A DNA stretch of 64,000 nucleotides from Prunus persica (GCF_000346465.2 NC_034011.1:25851941-25915940), one strand, 5' to 3'. Positions 38,399 through 56,419 are shown, counted from the stretch's first letter. Notes: generated by a model from the letters alone, not told the origin. Made by a program: numbers and translations.

Positions 38399-38603
38399 TG
38401 ATAGCCCTGAAGCAGAGTTGGCTTATATGCCTATCATATTATTGAAGGCTATCCACTCAACTAAGAAAGTTTCCCTGTTTTATTTGCTCTGCAGGGTTTT
38501 TGTTGGGACAGTGAGTGAATTTTGCGTGAAGCATGCTGAGTGCCCTGTGATCACAATCAAGCGCAGCGCAGAGGAAACACCTCAGGATCCTGTTGATGAC
38601 TGA
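36803..38603 (+). CDS. Universal stress protein (UspA domain)
   Basis: Four exons: 36803-36980, 37891-38012, 38115-38233, 38495-38603; 175 aa. A single USP domain: N-terminal strand IMLAVNES, strand LLFLHVQVPDED, then WIKKGDPKEVICHEV and PDFLVVGCRG. The ATP-binding signature G-x2-G-x9-G-T is complete (G131, G134, G144, T145), so it is probably of the ATP-binding MJ0577 type. A stretch rich in charged residues (about 62-84) sits between strands beta2 and the next helix. No targeting signal is visible. Cellular role is not known; plant USPs are linked with stress responses. By recall the Arabidopsis counterpart is At5g14680. Confidence 0.93.
38357..38396. repeat. (TA)n microsatellite in USP intron 3
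   Basis: About 20 AT units within the third intron, about 100 nt before the last exon. Confidence 0.9.
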
Positions 38604-39503
38604 ATTTTCCTGGAATGTGTATGCTTGAATTCTTTAATTCTGTCCAGACACTTTCTACATCAGACCCTTGTACCTAAACACCAACTGGGAACAAATTAGA
38701 TGTATTGCTTCTGTTTGCAATTATGTGCAGACGAAGAATTACGGCGAAATGTACGAAGGAACTTGGATATTTTGTGTTGTATTGCAATTAGTTTGGGAGT
38801 TCCTTTTAGGAGCTTTCTTGTTTATCATATAATATTGGGAGCTTTCTTGTTTATTATATAATATTGGCTTTAATATGATTATGTCTTTGCCATGCTCGTT
38901 GCTTTTTTGAATTGGAGATCTAATGTTCTGCGTTGTGGGAAAAACCAACCCAAGTCACAGGCGAGCTCGTTGCCCAACTTTTTTGAATCATGATTGGCAT
39001 GAGTATAAAGGCATTCATTTGTCGAAGGCACTTTATGGCCCACTTTTGAAAGTTTGGCTACAGGCATTTTTCTGATAACTAGTATTTAAGACAGACCGAC
39101 TGATGGTCCTAAAGCAAATAATTTCCAAACGTTTTAAAGAATTGTGAACCGTCCGAGGAGAATTGAATAGCGAGAGAGAAGCTGCTTCACACCAAAAGGT
39201 CGTGTATTGTTTGGTGTGGGAGTTGAAACAAAAAGAAGTGAAATTTACATCCAACTGAAACTGGTGGCTGAAATCAACACTGAGAGTTGCTTCTCACCAA
39301 AAGCTCCTGCTGATCTCTATATTGATAAGTTGAAGAAACTAGTTACACAGGCTAGATAAACTACTACATAACTTCATCCACAAGCATCCAAAAAGAAAGT
39401 AGAAATATTATCCCTAAACCTACATTTGGATCACTAGCTTATATGACATACTGGGGATTGTGTGTAGAAACAAAAAGGTCCATTATACAAACAGTGAACC
39501 GAT
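38604..39503. other. Convergent 3' ends of USP and PWWP genes
   Basis: Tail-to-tail spacer. It contains USP 3' UTR with a 29-bp direct duplication (38808-38865) and, towards 39503, the 3' UTR of the PWWP gene. No coding ORF. Confidence 0.5.
38808..38865. repeat. 29-bp tandem duplication in USP 3' flank
   Basis: Two adjacent units, 38808-38836 and 38837-38865, sharing GGAGCTTTCTTGTTTAT and ATATAATATT with two substitutions. Confidence 0.85.
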
Positions 39504-42410
39504 CTAAGATGAAGATTCAACCATTGTGCTTACCGTCTCCAATAACTCTTTTATCTCACTCTCCAACTTGGATTTCGTTACAGCTGACACTTTCCCATCC
39601 GAATTGTCCAGCATCGAGGTCAACTTCTCAAGTTTATGCCGAATGAAGTCGAGTTGTGACGCCTCACCATCAACAGGGGGCTGTGAGTTTGTTCCTACTG
39701 GCTGACTTCTGGTCTTGCCCCTGGACTTAGCTGGAGGAGAATTGGATATTTCACTCAGTTCACGAACCTTTGAAGCAGTCGAGAGATTGTGGAGCCGGAA
39801 GTTGACATTGGAAGCGCCAAAGGGACTGTCATTTTGCGAATGGTTGAAGGCTTCTTCCGCATCAGAGATCCTTAAGAAGGAAACCCGAGCGCAGAAATTG
39901 TTGTAGAACATCTCAGTTTCCATTTCATTCAGCTCTCCAAATTTACTATATATCTTGATAAGATCAGCTTTCGTGGGCAGAGAGGAACCAGGGCCAAATG
40001 TCACAAAAAGGGATGCAGGTGAAGCTTTCTCATCCCTCTTCTTCCGCCTTGTCTTCAAATCCGGTGTTCCAGTAGCATGCTTTCCTATAGGCTTATCAGA
40101 GCTCTTCTTGATTTTCTTGTGCCCAGATTCACTGTCACGTAGATTTTCTGCGGTTTGACTTTGGTCTTTCCCCAGTGACCCAGGCTCAGATATTAAATTC
40201 TTTCTCTTCCTATGAGGTTGGCGGTTCTTGTAAAGTTCGTAGTTGGAGCCATTGCGATAAATTGAGTCTCTGAATATGGCCATAAAGTCCCTAAAAATCT
40301 CAAAGGATTTCCTTTTGATTGGATATGATGGATTAAGAGCTGCAGAGCGGAGTTCAGATATCACTAGACTAGCTGATGCATTAGCTTTCAGTGGATCAAT
40401 GCTCTTCTCCTCATCTTCTGCTGGTGCTTTAGGACTGAGTTCTGTAGTGTGTTTCTTCTTTAATTTCTCCGTGCAGCAATTCAACATATGAGGGGACCCA
40501 ATAAGGTTAGAAGTAGCCCGCTCCCCTAACTGATTTTCATTAGAAACTTCAGATTCTATTTCTATGTCTCGCATCCTTTTCACCATGTTAAGATTTGTGA
40601 AAGGAGGCGACAAGTACTTGCTCTTTTTCCTTTCCCTCGACAAGGGGCGGTTGTCAATTTGGTCTTTCATATCACTTTGTAAACCACCACTGCGCAGTTC
40701 CCCATCTCTTGAAAGAGGGCTGTCACCAGTTTCTTCTTTCATCTTACCATCATCACTATCCATGCCAAAACTCTCATCCTTCTTCCGTCTCCTTGATAAC
40801 CGACCCTTGTTACCTTCTTCCTTGCTGCCACTACAATCATTTTCAACACTCAGAATTTTTTTGGTAAGAGTGCTTGTTGGTGACTTTGAGAGTCTGAGCT
40901 TTCTCTTTACTACATCAGAAGACAAATTACTCTCATCATGACTCTCACTGCCTTTCCGCTTCTTCTGCTCTGGTTTCTCTGATACAGCTCCCTCATTAGC
41001 CATAATCCCGCCATCCTTAGTTTTCGCCTGAATATCATCGTCCCCTCCCATAAGATCAGCAATGCTTTTCTGCTTCCTTCTTTGATATTGCCTATCCTCC
41101 AAAATTTTAGGTGAACTTCGCGAAAATGTTTGATCAGTTTGGCCAGTCTTTGCACCTCCGGGAGAAGAAAGCCAGTCTTCAAATGGCCCTTGGACAGGCA
41201 CTTCCACTGCCTTCTCATCATCCTCAAGACCAGGAATTGGCTGGGCTTCATAGAATACAGGCAATTGATACCCCCCTTTTGAAAAATAAAATGCAGACAG
41301 ACAACTCTTTAACACAGTGAGCTCAAGCACACTACTCACGGATGTAACTTGGGAAGCATGCTTCAACTCAGCAAGAAGGTTTGCTGATTCAGATAAATGA
41401 CCCAAAAACTTCCCAACTTTACCTTCAGGCACAACAACTCCTTCTTTAATTCCAGCATTCAATGCCAAGGGTTGACTAATATCACTCAAAAACTCTTTCT
41501 TTACGCAGCCACAACTCATCTTCAACTTCACAAGTCTTCCAATCTCATCCACAGCCTGCTGCACGGCATTAACAAAAGCCTTGGAACTACTCTGCTTCGA
41601 CATCTCCTGAAAATTTTCCTCAAAGGGTTTTAATTGCGACGGATGGCACCAAGCAAATGTGCCGTCCCCAAAATAAGCAACAAGGAGTCTGTCCTTATAT
41701 TTCAATTTCACTGCATACTCTGACGCATCAGAAGGATCACAAATCTGGGCAGGCCACCATGGATGGCTCTTAATCTTACCCCACACAAAATCTCCCACAG
41801 AAAACTCATGTCCCTCGTCACCCATGTCCTCAGTGATCTCAGGTTTCCCATCTGGGTCTTCCTCAATCTCATCCAAAAAACTATCATTCTCGTCAGCCCT
41901 TCCTCCATTCACACCAGTCTTACCCTCAATGATCTCATGTTTCCCATCTTGGTATTCTTCAAATTCATCCAAAGAACTCCCATTTTCTTCAACCCCTCCG
42001 TTCACACTAGCCATAGCCATAGTAGCATCCGTCACCGCCTTTTTCTCCTTACTCGAAAAAGACTCCAACTTTTCAACACTACCCTCATCCCCTCTCAGTT
42101 TCAGCAAACTCGACTCTACAAGCCCACCCTCCTCAGTATCCGAGAGACCAACATTCAGGTCCCCAAAACTTCTCTCAGTCGAACTTTTGGGCTCAACCAC
42201 CTGAGTCTTGACCACTTCACCGACCCTACTGCTACCCACATCACCAACAGAGCTCTCTCGACCGGACCCCCCTGGACCGGGCTGGGTTCCGCCCGAGCCG
42301 TTGATAGCTTCGACGATCGTGTTCTCCTCTGCATCTGAACCTTTAGGTGGTTCAAGAGCAGAAGCTGAACCCCCCTCTACGGCTGTAGATCGTGTTGGGG
42401 CCGCTCCCAT
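39504..42410 (-). CDS. PWWP-domain protein with C-terminal RRM-like region
   Basis: Intronless coding exon, 968 aa. Order: an acidic low-complexity N-terminus (1-200) with a 31-residue duplication (136-197); the PWWP domain (about 201-262) with FSVGDFVWGKIKSHPWWPAQI and YFGDGTFAWCHPSQL; a helical PWWP-adjacent block (KAFVNAVQQAVDEIGRLV); a long Lys/Ser/Glu-rich middle with basic clusters; an RRM-like fold (about 796-876: LFVTFGPGSSLPTKADL, YSKFGELNEMETEMF, ARVSFLRISDAEEAF); and a C-terminal helix (about 918-968). PWWP domains read methylated histone H3 and DNA. Arabidopsis PDP proteins of this type act with FVE/MSI proteins in PRC2-linked silencing of FLC; the position matches At3g27860 by recall. 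A nuclear role is inferred. Confidence 0.92.
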   Translation of the reverse strand: MGAAPTRSTAVEGGSASALEPPKGSDAEENTIVEAINGSGGTQPGPGGSGRESSVGDVGSSRVGEVVKTQVVEPKSSTERSFGDLNVGLSDTEEGGLVESSLLKLRGDEGSVEKLESFSSKEKKAVTDATMAMASVNGGVEENGSSLDEFEEYQDGKHEIIEGKTGVNGGRADENDSFLDEIEEDPDGKPEITEDMGDEGHEFSVGDFVWGKIKSHPWWPAQICDPSDASEYAVKLKYKDRLLVAYFGDGTFAWCHPSQLKPFEENFQEMSKQSSSKAFVNAVQQAVDEIGRLVKLKMSCGCVKKEFLSDISQPLALNAGIKEGVVVPEGKVGKFLGHLSESANLLAELKHASQVTSVSSVLELTVLKSCLSAFYFSKGGYQLPVFYEAQPIPGLEDDEKAVEVPVQGPFEDWLSSPGGAKTGQTDQTFSRSSPKILEDRQYQRRKQKSIADLMGGDDDIQAKTKDGGIMANEGAVSEKPEQKKRKGSESHDESNLSSDVVKRKLRLSKSPTSTLTKKILSVENDCSGSKEEGNKGRLSRRRKKDESFGMDSDDGKMKEETGDSPLSRDGELRSGGLQSDMKDQIDNRPLSRERKKSKYLSPPFTNLNMVKRMRDIEIESEVSNENQLGERATSNLIGSPHMLNCCTEKLKKKHTTELSPKAPAEDEEKSIDPLKANASASLVISELRSAALNPSYPIKRKSFEIFRDFMAIFRDSIYRNGSNYELYKNRQPHRKRKNLISEPGSLGKDQSQTAENLRDSESGHKKIKKSSDKPIGKHATGTPDLKTRRKKRDEKASPASLFVTFGPGSSLPTKADLIKIYSKFGELNEMETEMFYNNFCARVSFLRISDAEEAFNHSQNDSPFGASNVNFRLHNLSTASKVRELSEISNSPPAKSRGKTRSQPVGTNSQPPVDGEASQLDFIRHKLEKLTSMLDNSDGKVSAVTKSKLESEIKELLETVSTMVESSS

Positions 42411-42462
42411 TTCGAGGATAATCTTCTCTCGAGAAAATCAAGCCCAGACTTTGATTTTACAG

Positions 42463-42676
42463 CTGAAACGAATTGCATACAAACCCCAGAAGCAAAAACA
42501 AAAGCAAGTAGTAAATCAGCACATTCTAGGGTTTTGGTTTCGTCAAGAAAGAGCTCGAAAATGGGACTAATATAATACTAAATGTGCACTAACAGACGAG
42601 AATAATGCATACATGGAATAAAATAGTCGTATAAATAGTAAAAAAGGAAATGAAAATAAAATATATATATATATAC
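42463..42676 (-). other. Probable 5' UTR intron of the PWWP gene
   Basis: On the minus strand a donor CAG followed by GTATAT lies at 42677/42676 and an acceptor (CGTTTCAG) ends at 42463, 214 nt apart. The exon then continues to the ATG at 42410. The leader upstream, to about 42950, is CT-rich. Confidence 0.5.
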
Positions 42677-44234
42677 CTGAAGAAACCAAAAGCTTGAAGC
42701 TCAGGAAGCGATTCTCAGAGAAAGATTAAAAAAAATACGGAAAGGAATGGAATCAAATTCCACACAGAGAGATAACTAAAAATCAAATTTTGAAAACGCC
42801 GTGTGCGTGAGAGAGAGAAAATAGAGGAGAGAGAGAACTGAAATTTGTGAAAGGGAAAATATCGTGGTAAAGTGGCGAGAAATTGGTATATGAGGCGGTG
42901 GTGGGGAGCTGACAGCTGAGTAGCAGAGAAGAGAGCGAGAAGAAGCGGCTATTTTGTTTTTGTTGTCCTTTTCTAGCAGAGCGGCCATCTCCACGTTTTG
43001 TACCCGGCAAGCTGACATTTGGGTTTGAAATATACGTACCCACCAGAGTACATTAAGGAAGCATACTCGCGGGGATTTAGGGCCATGTATGGTTTGTTTC
43101 TGTAGCGATTCAAAGGGTTTGTTTCTCCACGAGTATGCATGTGTTGCAGTTTCGATGTGGCGGCATTGGGGACATCAAACGGCTCAAGAGTTGTACTACG
43201 TTAGGATGATTCACCACGTGTCCCTTCTAGCCTTCCTTCAACAGAGCCCATAATAAAGGCCACGCTGATTGGGCGATCGCAGCGAGCGTTTGCGAAACGG
43301 CGTCGTCGTCTTCTTTATTTATCTCATGCATATGCGGTTTGCTTGCTTTTTATGCTTACTCCCGAATAGAGAAAAACTTATCTATACAGGAATAGTACCG
43401 ACCAATAATACAATAATACGGGAAAAAATTATTCTCCGTGTCATTATGTTATTGACCGAAAATAGTAAAAAATGTTATCTTCCTGCAAGAGAGCTTCTCT
43501 ATTCTAGTTTTTGCTTTTTATGCATAGCAGAAGCTTTTGCATAATTATTTCTTAGGTTGTTTGTTGATTGGCTTTAATATCCACGCACAAGTTTTTCCAG
43601 CCAATCCATGGGATGATCGAAGTTGGAATAATTACAAGCCATCAATTAAACACGTCATGTCCTGTCAATGTATCTAAGCCTAAGCTAGCTAGCTGTTTTC
43701 TTTTTCCCATTTCCCCACCCTGACCTTGGTTAGTTTCCAATTCCAAATGCAAATTGAAAATGAAAGAATGAAAGGGATTATTAATAACGTGGACCACCAA
43801 ATTCCACAAAACGGGAATTAATATAATGAGAGGATTCAAACTTAAGTGTAAGGGACCGACTCACTGTCGTGATTAGCTGGCCTTATTCCGAGCAAAAGCT
43901 ACATTAACGTTTTTGTACACAAGAAATGGTTACCTTCCTTCTTGAGCACAACCATAATCCATATTACATACAGATGTAACAAACATACTGCATACACATT
44001 CAATTCAATTCTACCACCAAGCAAAACTAGACAGCATAATAAACCATACTAAAAGAGCATATTAATCAAATTCTTCACCTTAAAATTACAATTCCAATTG
44101 CATTGAAATTGAACTTGAAGAAGAAGCAAGAAAGAGAACAATCCCATATCACTAACACCTACAAGTGCAAATAGTACACAAAAAGCAGAAGCTCATTTAC
44201 TGAAGAAAAAAAAACCCCAAACCGATTAGACAAA
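42677..44234. other. PWWP promoter and RPL12 3' flank
   Basis: The first 300 bp carry CT-rich leader and core promoter of the PWWP gene; a CACGTG lies near 43218. The part from about 43900 is probably RPL12 3' UTR. In between is AT-rich DNA with a weak tRNA-like box B (TTTGAATCC on the minus strand, near 43820) and no ORF worth calling. Confidence 0.45.
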
Positions 44235-44801
44235 TTACACAATGGCAACCTTAGCCCCAGCCTCTTCCAGCTGCTTCTTCGCCTCATCGGCTTCGTCCTT
44301 GGAAATCCCTTCTCTGAATTTCTTAGGCAAGCCCTCAATCAGCTCCTTGGCCTCCTTCAGCGCCAAGCTCGTCAACGCCCTAACCGCCTTAATCACCGCA
44401 ATTCTTGCGTTGCTCGGCACCTCTTCGATGACCACGTCGAACTCCGTCTTCTCCTCCACAACGGCAGGTCCCTCGGCGGCTCCTGGCGCCGCGGCCACCG
44501 CGGCGGCTGGAGCCAGAGCTGCGGCGGAGACGCCAAGCTTGTCTTGGAGGAAGTCGACGAGGATGCGAGCCTCCTCGAGGGTGAGGCTGGAGATATCGGC
44601 GCCGAGCTTCTCAATCTTCTCGGGGGCTTCGACGGCGGCGAGGGGACGGAGGTGCGTGGCACGGTGGGTGAGGCTAGGGTTTTGGGGGTTGAAGGGGAAT
44701 TGGAGGGTGGTTTTGGGGGTGTTCGGAGGAAAAGAGGAAGTCGCGGGTGTGTTGAGATAAGATGGGGTGCCCAATGTGAGTGTAGAGAGAGAGGCAGCCA
44801 T
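44235..44801 (-). CDS. RPL12: Chloroplast 50S ribosomal protein L7/L12
   Basis: Intronless, 188 aa. A Ser/Thr/Pro-rich N-terminus of about 55 residues ([11 protein letters not shown]...) has the look of a plastid transit peptide. The mature part follows bacterial L7/L12: N-terminal dimerisation helices ([20 protein letters not shown]), an Ala/Pro/Gly hinge (about 94-110), and the C-terminal domain [69 protein letters not shown]12 forms the stalk that recruits and activates translational GTPases. Arabidopsis has a tandem RPL12 cluster at the matching position; here there is one copy. Confidence 0.97.
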   Translation of the reverse strand: MAASLSTLTLGTPSYLNTPATSSFPPNTPKTTLQFPFNPQNPSLTHRATHLRPLAAVEAPEKIEKLGADISSLTLEEARILVDFLQDKLGVSAAALAPAAAVAAAPGAAEGPAVVEEKTEFDVVIEEVPSNARIAVIKAVRALTSLALKEAKELIEGLPKKFREGISKDEADEAKKQLEEAGAKVAIV

Positions 44802-45034
44802 TGTTGTGGTGTGGATTTGAGTTTTGGGTCTGAGAGGGAGAAATAGAAAGAAGGAAGAGTGAGTAGAAGAAGATAGGATAAGGGGGAATTCTGAAACTAG
44901 TGTCCATGGGGGTATGTAGCTGGTGTTTTTTCTTTAGTTGACGGATTTACCCTTGTGCCTTGATAAAAACTAAATACGTTGTCGTTTGTACGGGGGCATA
45001 AAAAGGAAAAACAAAAAGTAAAGGTCGCAGGCTC
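44802..45034 (-). promoter_or_regulatory. RPL12 5' leader/promoter and tRNA 3' flank
   Basis: Only about 230 bp separate the RPL12 ATG from the tRNA 3' end. A CT-rich leader lies on the minus strand near 44820-44880. A T-run at about 45013-45017 (minus strand) follows the tRNA and fits a Pol III terminator. Confidence 0.5.
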
Positions 45035-45106
45035 GGGGCATTCCGAGAATCGAACTCGGGACCTCTCGCACCCAAAGCGAGAATCATACCACTAGACCAA
45101 ATGCCC
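45035..45106 (-). tRNA. tRNA-Pro (UGG)
   Basis: A 72-nt cloverleaf on the minus strand: acceptor stem GGGCATT pairs with AATGCCC; D arm GGTCTAGTGGTATGATTC contains box A; anticodon stem CTCGC/GCGAG encloses the loop TTTGGGT with anticodon TGG; T arm is CCGAG TTCGATT CTCGG with box B. There is no intron. A short T-run lies 18-22 nt downstream. It matches the standard plant nuclear tRNA-Pro. Confidence 0.97.
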
Positions 45107-45778
45107 GCTTGGGGTGTTTTCTTTATAATTTCGAATAAGTAACAAGAAAAACAGGTTTCCACTCATCATTTTCCTTTTCTTCTTCGTTTGAACAGCTACC
45201 TGCGTAGCTACAAAGATATTTTTAATTTTTACAAAGGTATACCAAGTCCACAACATATTTACACTAGTTCAATGGAGTTAGTAAAAATTTAGTATCAATC
45301 ATAGATATATATTGCATTGCATCGCATTCATGTAAATCAAACATTCTTGAACAATGGTGGACTCAATAATTAGCCCACTTGAGCCCCTTCGTAGGTCCGT
45401 CTTTGTTCTTGAACCAAGTGAAAATAATTACCGCTAGACCAAATGGTAGTTGGTATATGTAAAATTTGTATTTGCTTGTATCACCATTCACTAACAATTG
45501 GTCAGACAAGGACTAGTAGACGAAAGAGTTACACATGGACAAACTCTTTTTTGGTCTTTTCCGTTCTTCTTTTGGTTGAGCAAAATAGATGACCAGGAAG
45601 GGAAACAATTTTTCGTATAAGGATGTATATAATTTTTGTATTAATTAATTATTTTCAACTACAGTTTTGCTTCAATAAATACGACCAAATATTTGAAGTA
45701 TGTAAATCTCCTACACCTATCAATGCCACACAACATGGGGGTATAATACATTATACATCATCCCAAACAAACAGCTGC
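45107..45778. other. Spacer between tRNA-Pro and MDAR gene
   Basis: AT-rich. The part near 45640-45778 is probably MDAR 3' UTR. Nothing else is recognised. Confidence 0.5.
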
Positions 45779-52411
<6,633 letters not shown>

Positions 52412-54716
52412 TTACTCTCCATTTAGTAACTGCATAGACCAGAGATCCTCAATGCTCCAGTAGCCTTCATGGGAGTGATCAGCAGGTAAAGAAGAAGGAT
52501 AAGCATCCATATTTGGTGGGTAATTAGCCGGTGCGGCGTGGGTGATTGCCATTGTGTCCACAGCAGCGCTGGAGATCGACACCTGACTTGTGCTTGCTTG
52601 ATCATTCACCTCGGAGATTTGTCCAGGTGTAATATTATTCTCTGCTTGCTTAATGTGCTTTTGAATTCTAGTCCTCCAATAGTTCTTGATTTCGTTATCG
52701 GTCCGTCCTGGCAGATGTTTTGCGATTTTAGACCACCTGAGTTGCAAGAAAACACAATATCAAATGTTAAAGCTGCCACAATAAATTATTTGTACTGCCA
52801 GTAATTGCTACACAAACTCCTATAAGAAAAAGGAGCTGCTGTGAGACGAAATAAGTGGTATCAGAAGCACTGGTTAGCAGAAAGAACACTCACTGCAGAA
52901 AATAATGGAACATCTCGATCTATATATAACACAATTAATTAAAACATAAACTATAAACAAAAATTACCTTCAACTTGCAATTAAATAATATTACTGAAAA
53001 TTCCAAGCCAAGCATGTTCTATGGGTGAGAATGAAAGCCTTCCAAGCTGGACTCATTTACGCACACACACACACACACATGTATATATAAGGCAGATCAG
53101 GACACAGGACTTGGTCATCTATAAGAACACAAAACATTTACTTTGCGTACGTGTATGTATATACACAGATAGCAGCTCCATCTCCATCTCCAAGCTTAGT
53201 TTCCATGTCCAACCACTTGTCCAATTCAGGCTTAGCTTAGTCAAGGGAGCTCTATCCTTGAGATTCAAAGGCAAAGCCCAGAATCTATGTATATAACCGG
53301 TACAGTATATATACATAATATATATGAATATTTTCTGAATTGTTATTTCTTATATCTATATCAATATGGTTCTGTTTTGTCCATATCTACCAGGTGAAGG
53401 GGGTTGAAAAAATCGAACCGTACTCGGCAGAAATTTGAGCCCAACTGCCGGAGAAGAGGCTTCAAGTTATCAATATAATTTAGTATTAATTATATTCAAA
53501 GTGCGTACTAAGTAAAGTTCCACTTAGCCATGCAGGTGCCTTGTTTTGTAAGATTAATACTTTGATTAGCAGCTGCTGCCTCCTCCTCCTCCATGCATCG
53601 ATGGATCTTTATGTGTACGAACAAGGGGGGCCAGTGCTTGCCATAAGCAGCCAAAACACTATGGTTCACGTCTATTTCAACCCAAAGCAAAAGAGTTTGT
53701 CCTTTTCTTCTGAATGCGAGGGTTGGCATGTGACCAGTTTACAGGGTTCACCTATAAATCGAAGGTTTTTATTGCCTCCAATACATTTTGGGTTCCAGTC
53801 CAGAACGCGTCTTAATATATCACAACTTCTTCACCACCACACACCACTAGTTTTAAGGTATTTCTTCTATTTCCTTCCCAGATTGACAACTATTTCCGAA
53901 ACCTTTGGACTTTTTTTTATTTTTTTATTAATTTACTTATACTGGAAGAACATTTATAATTGTTTTGACTTCATTACCAATTTTAATTTAAACTTTAAAT
54001 TTACTATGGAAAGGGTTTTTCCTAACTTCTCAAATGGTGTATGCCCCACAATATCGTGGCTCAATCACATAGTAGATTTTTTTTCCGCAAACTACAAAAA
54101 ATAAAAAAATAAGAAAATAAAAAAAAATTTGCAACTCTATGTAATTATAGAAGCTATACTTATAATATATACAGTTTTCCCCACACAAGTGAACGGCTAT
54201 CAATTGTTGATTTGGTGAGTCCAAAAAACATGAGACCCACGATAGTATTTTTTACCCACGTCTTTTAATTCTGAATAAAATTATCATGATCAATTACTTG
54301 GTTTTCTTAATTAGCTAGCTTGGATATATATATTAATGATCATGAAGAAAGAAGAAGGGTTGATGTTGCCCTTGAAAGAAGAAGGGTCCACTGCAATGAT
54401 TTGCCCCAGGCCTCCACTCTCCAGTAGTCCATCCTATAACACATCTAAGAGAGACTGCTATCAATTAAGCACATATATATTTATATGCACTTTTTTGAGA
54501 AATTTTTTTCAAACTTCCGTGTGGATGAAATCACAATAATGGATAAGATGTAGAATCAAAATGAAGAAAAAGAATTGAAGAGGGATTTTTGGAAGCCATG
54601 AAAGTACAAGAAACAGATCTTTCTCCGGATTTTTGCTGGCCATAAGTTCCTTATGTGTTCTATATCATTTTCGTAATCACCTAAGGATGACTCAAATTCC
54701 CCGCACGTTCACGTTG

Positions 54717-54760
<44 letters not shown>

Positions 54761-55431
54761 CTCATAGGTCCCAGACTATACAAATAGGGCTACTATCAAG
54801 GTCCTATATGGATATGAGATCAAATCCTACTTAGTCATCAAAATTAAGAAGGAATTAAGAAGGTGATCACGGAGAGAAATAGATCAAAACTAATGAAATC
54901 CACATATACTATAATCATATGTATATATTTGTACCTGTCATTAAAATAACAAGGTACGTGTATACCTATATGTTGATATTTCACTGTATAATTAATAAAT
55001 AAATAAATAAAATAAAGTGATGATCACCTGTTTCCCCACTTGGCATGCAGTTCCATAATCAAAAGTTGTTCCTCTGGTGTAATATTGCCTCTCCTAACAT
55101 CAGGCCGCAGATAATTTAGCCACCGGAGCCGGCAACTCTTCCCAGTACGTTTGAGACCTAGTGACATAATATACACCTCCTAGTGACATATACATAATAT
55201 GTATGTAGTTTGAAAATGATTAAAAGGTTCTAGCTAGGGTTTTGATTTTATGTTTAGATACTAATATTTAGAGATCAAACATGTTATACCAGCAGCTTTG
55301 GCTAGGGAGTTCCATACACCTTCACCGTGATTTGCAATATAGTTGATCAGAATCAAATCTTCTTCCATGGTCCATGGCCCTTTTCTCACTTCAACATCCT
55401 GGGATGAACTATTGCACGGCTTTTTATCCAT
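52412..55431 (-). CDS. MYB21: R2R3-MYB transcription factor, MYB21/MYB24 group
   Basis: Three exons with the standard R2R3 intron positions: 55431-55290, 55157-55028, 52736-52412; 198 aa. The R2 repeat starts [21 protein letters not shown] and R3 holds [42 protein letters not shown]. The DNA-binding Trp residues are in place. The C-terminal [16 protein letters not shown] (183-198) is the subgroup 19 activation motif found in MYB21, MYB24 and MYB57, which act under jasmonate (bound by JAZ repressors) in stamen and petal growth and floral metabolism. It is shorter than Arabidopsis MYB21 (226 aa), mainly in the linker before the motif. MYB21 versus MYB24 cannot be told from the sequence; gene order favours MYB21. 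Intron 2 is long (2291 nt). Confidence 0.95.
52737..55027 (-). other. Long intron 2 of the MYB gene
   Basis: 2291 nt between R3-encoding exons. It contains (CA)n near 53060-53080, a (TC)n tract at 54720-54756 and AT-rich DNA. A 187-codon plus-strand ORF at 53541-54104 has no protein-like features and is not called. Large introns can hold regulatory elements; nothing specific was identified. Confidence 0.7.
54720..54756. repeat. (TC)n microsatellite in MYB intron 2
   Basis: About 18 TC units. Confidence 0.9.
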
Positions 55432-55452
55432 CTTGTCTGTGTGATTGTGCGT

Positions 55453-55455
<3 letters not shown>

Positions 55456-55501
<46 letters not shown>

Positions 55502-55517
55502 GGGGGGGGGGGGGGGG
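55456..55517. repeat. (GA)n followed by a 27-nt poly-G tract in the MYB leader
   Basis: A GA run (55456-55490) is directly followed by 27 G (55491-55517). In the MYB mRNA sense this is a C run followed by a (CT)n tract ending 25 nt before the ATG. Confidence 0.9.
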
Positions 55518-55947
55518 AGGAGGGGGAGAGAATGAGAGAGAGAAAGGGGGGGAGAGTGAGAGGGCAGTTAGGCAAGATAATAAGAGATAATGGGGTAGCT
55601 GGGGGTTTTTATAGAGGGAGAGCAAAATATACTTCCCCAGTTATATTACTGTATTTAATCGGCACTGGATAGAGAGATTTTAATCCAACTGGTTTGATTA
55701 ATTATATAATCATGTATATTGTACGCATGATCATCTGTACTTAATAATCTCTCCATGTCGCTAGCGAACATAAACACATGCACTCCAACGTAAGCATAAT
55801 ATTGTATATACAAAAAATATCTTGAACAAAAAAAAGAACATAAAAATGTATCCCAGAAACACGTGTGTATAACTTGAGGTAAAGGAAGTTAATTTAAAAG
55901 AAGCATATGTATATCTCAAAAAAACCAAACAAACATATGTATATGTG

Positions 55948-55983
<36 letters not shown>

Positions 55984-56419
55984 ATAAATATATGATTCGA
56001 CCGTTGGAGCACTCATACGAACCAAGGCTCACACTTGAACATTTTGTAAAATATATCTACACATATCTATGTGAAAATTTATTTACGGGAAGACGAGTGT
56101 GAACGTTGTGGTTTGAACAACAACGCATGTATTGGTTTGAACGACAACGCATGTAAAATTTCGTACTGTGTGGATAATGCATGCATGTGCGCCCCAGTTG
56201 GAAGTTGATGAAGAAAGCCACCAGAGCGTGATGAGGTGACAGTCACATAATCTTGTTGATTTCACTGTTTTTACCAGTTGCTTAGTATTAAACTTGTGTT
56301 TCGCCAATTTCTACATTACATATTTTTATAAAATTTTGAATCCTATTAAAATCTGGACATTGTTAATTTCTTCGCGTTTGAGTCGGGACTCATAAATGAT
56401 ATATTTCCCTTGCTACTCC

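Noticed and set aside
41763..42570. Plus-strand ORFs of 120-191 codons opposite the PWWP gene
   Set aside because: Antisense shadows of an intronless 968-codon gene with clear domains.
53541..54104. 187-codon plus-strand ORF within MYB intron 2
   Set aside because: AT-rich, runs of Phe/Leu/Asn and no domain; an ORF of this size can occur by chance in a 2.3-kb intron.
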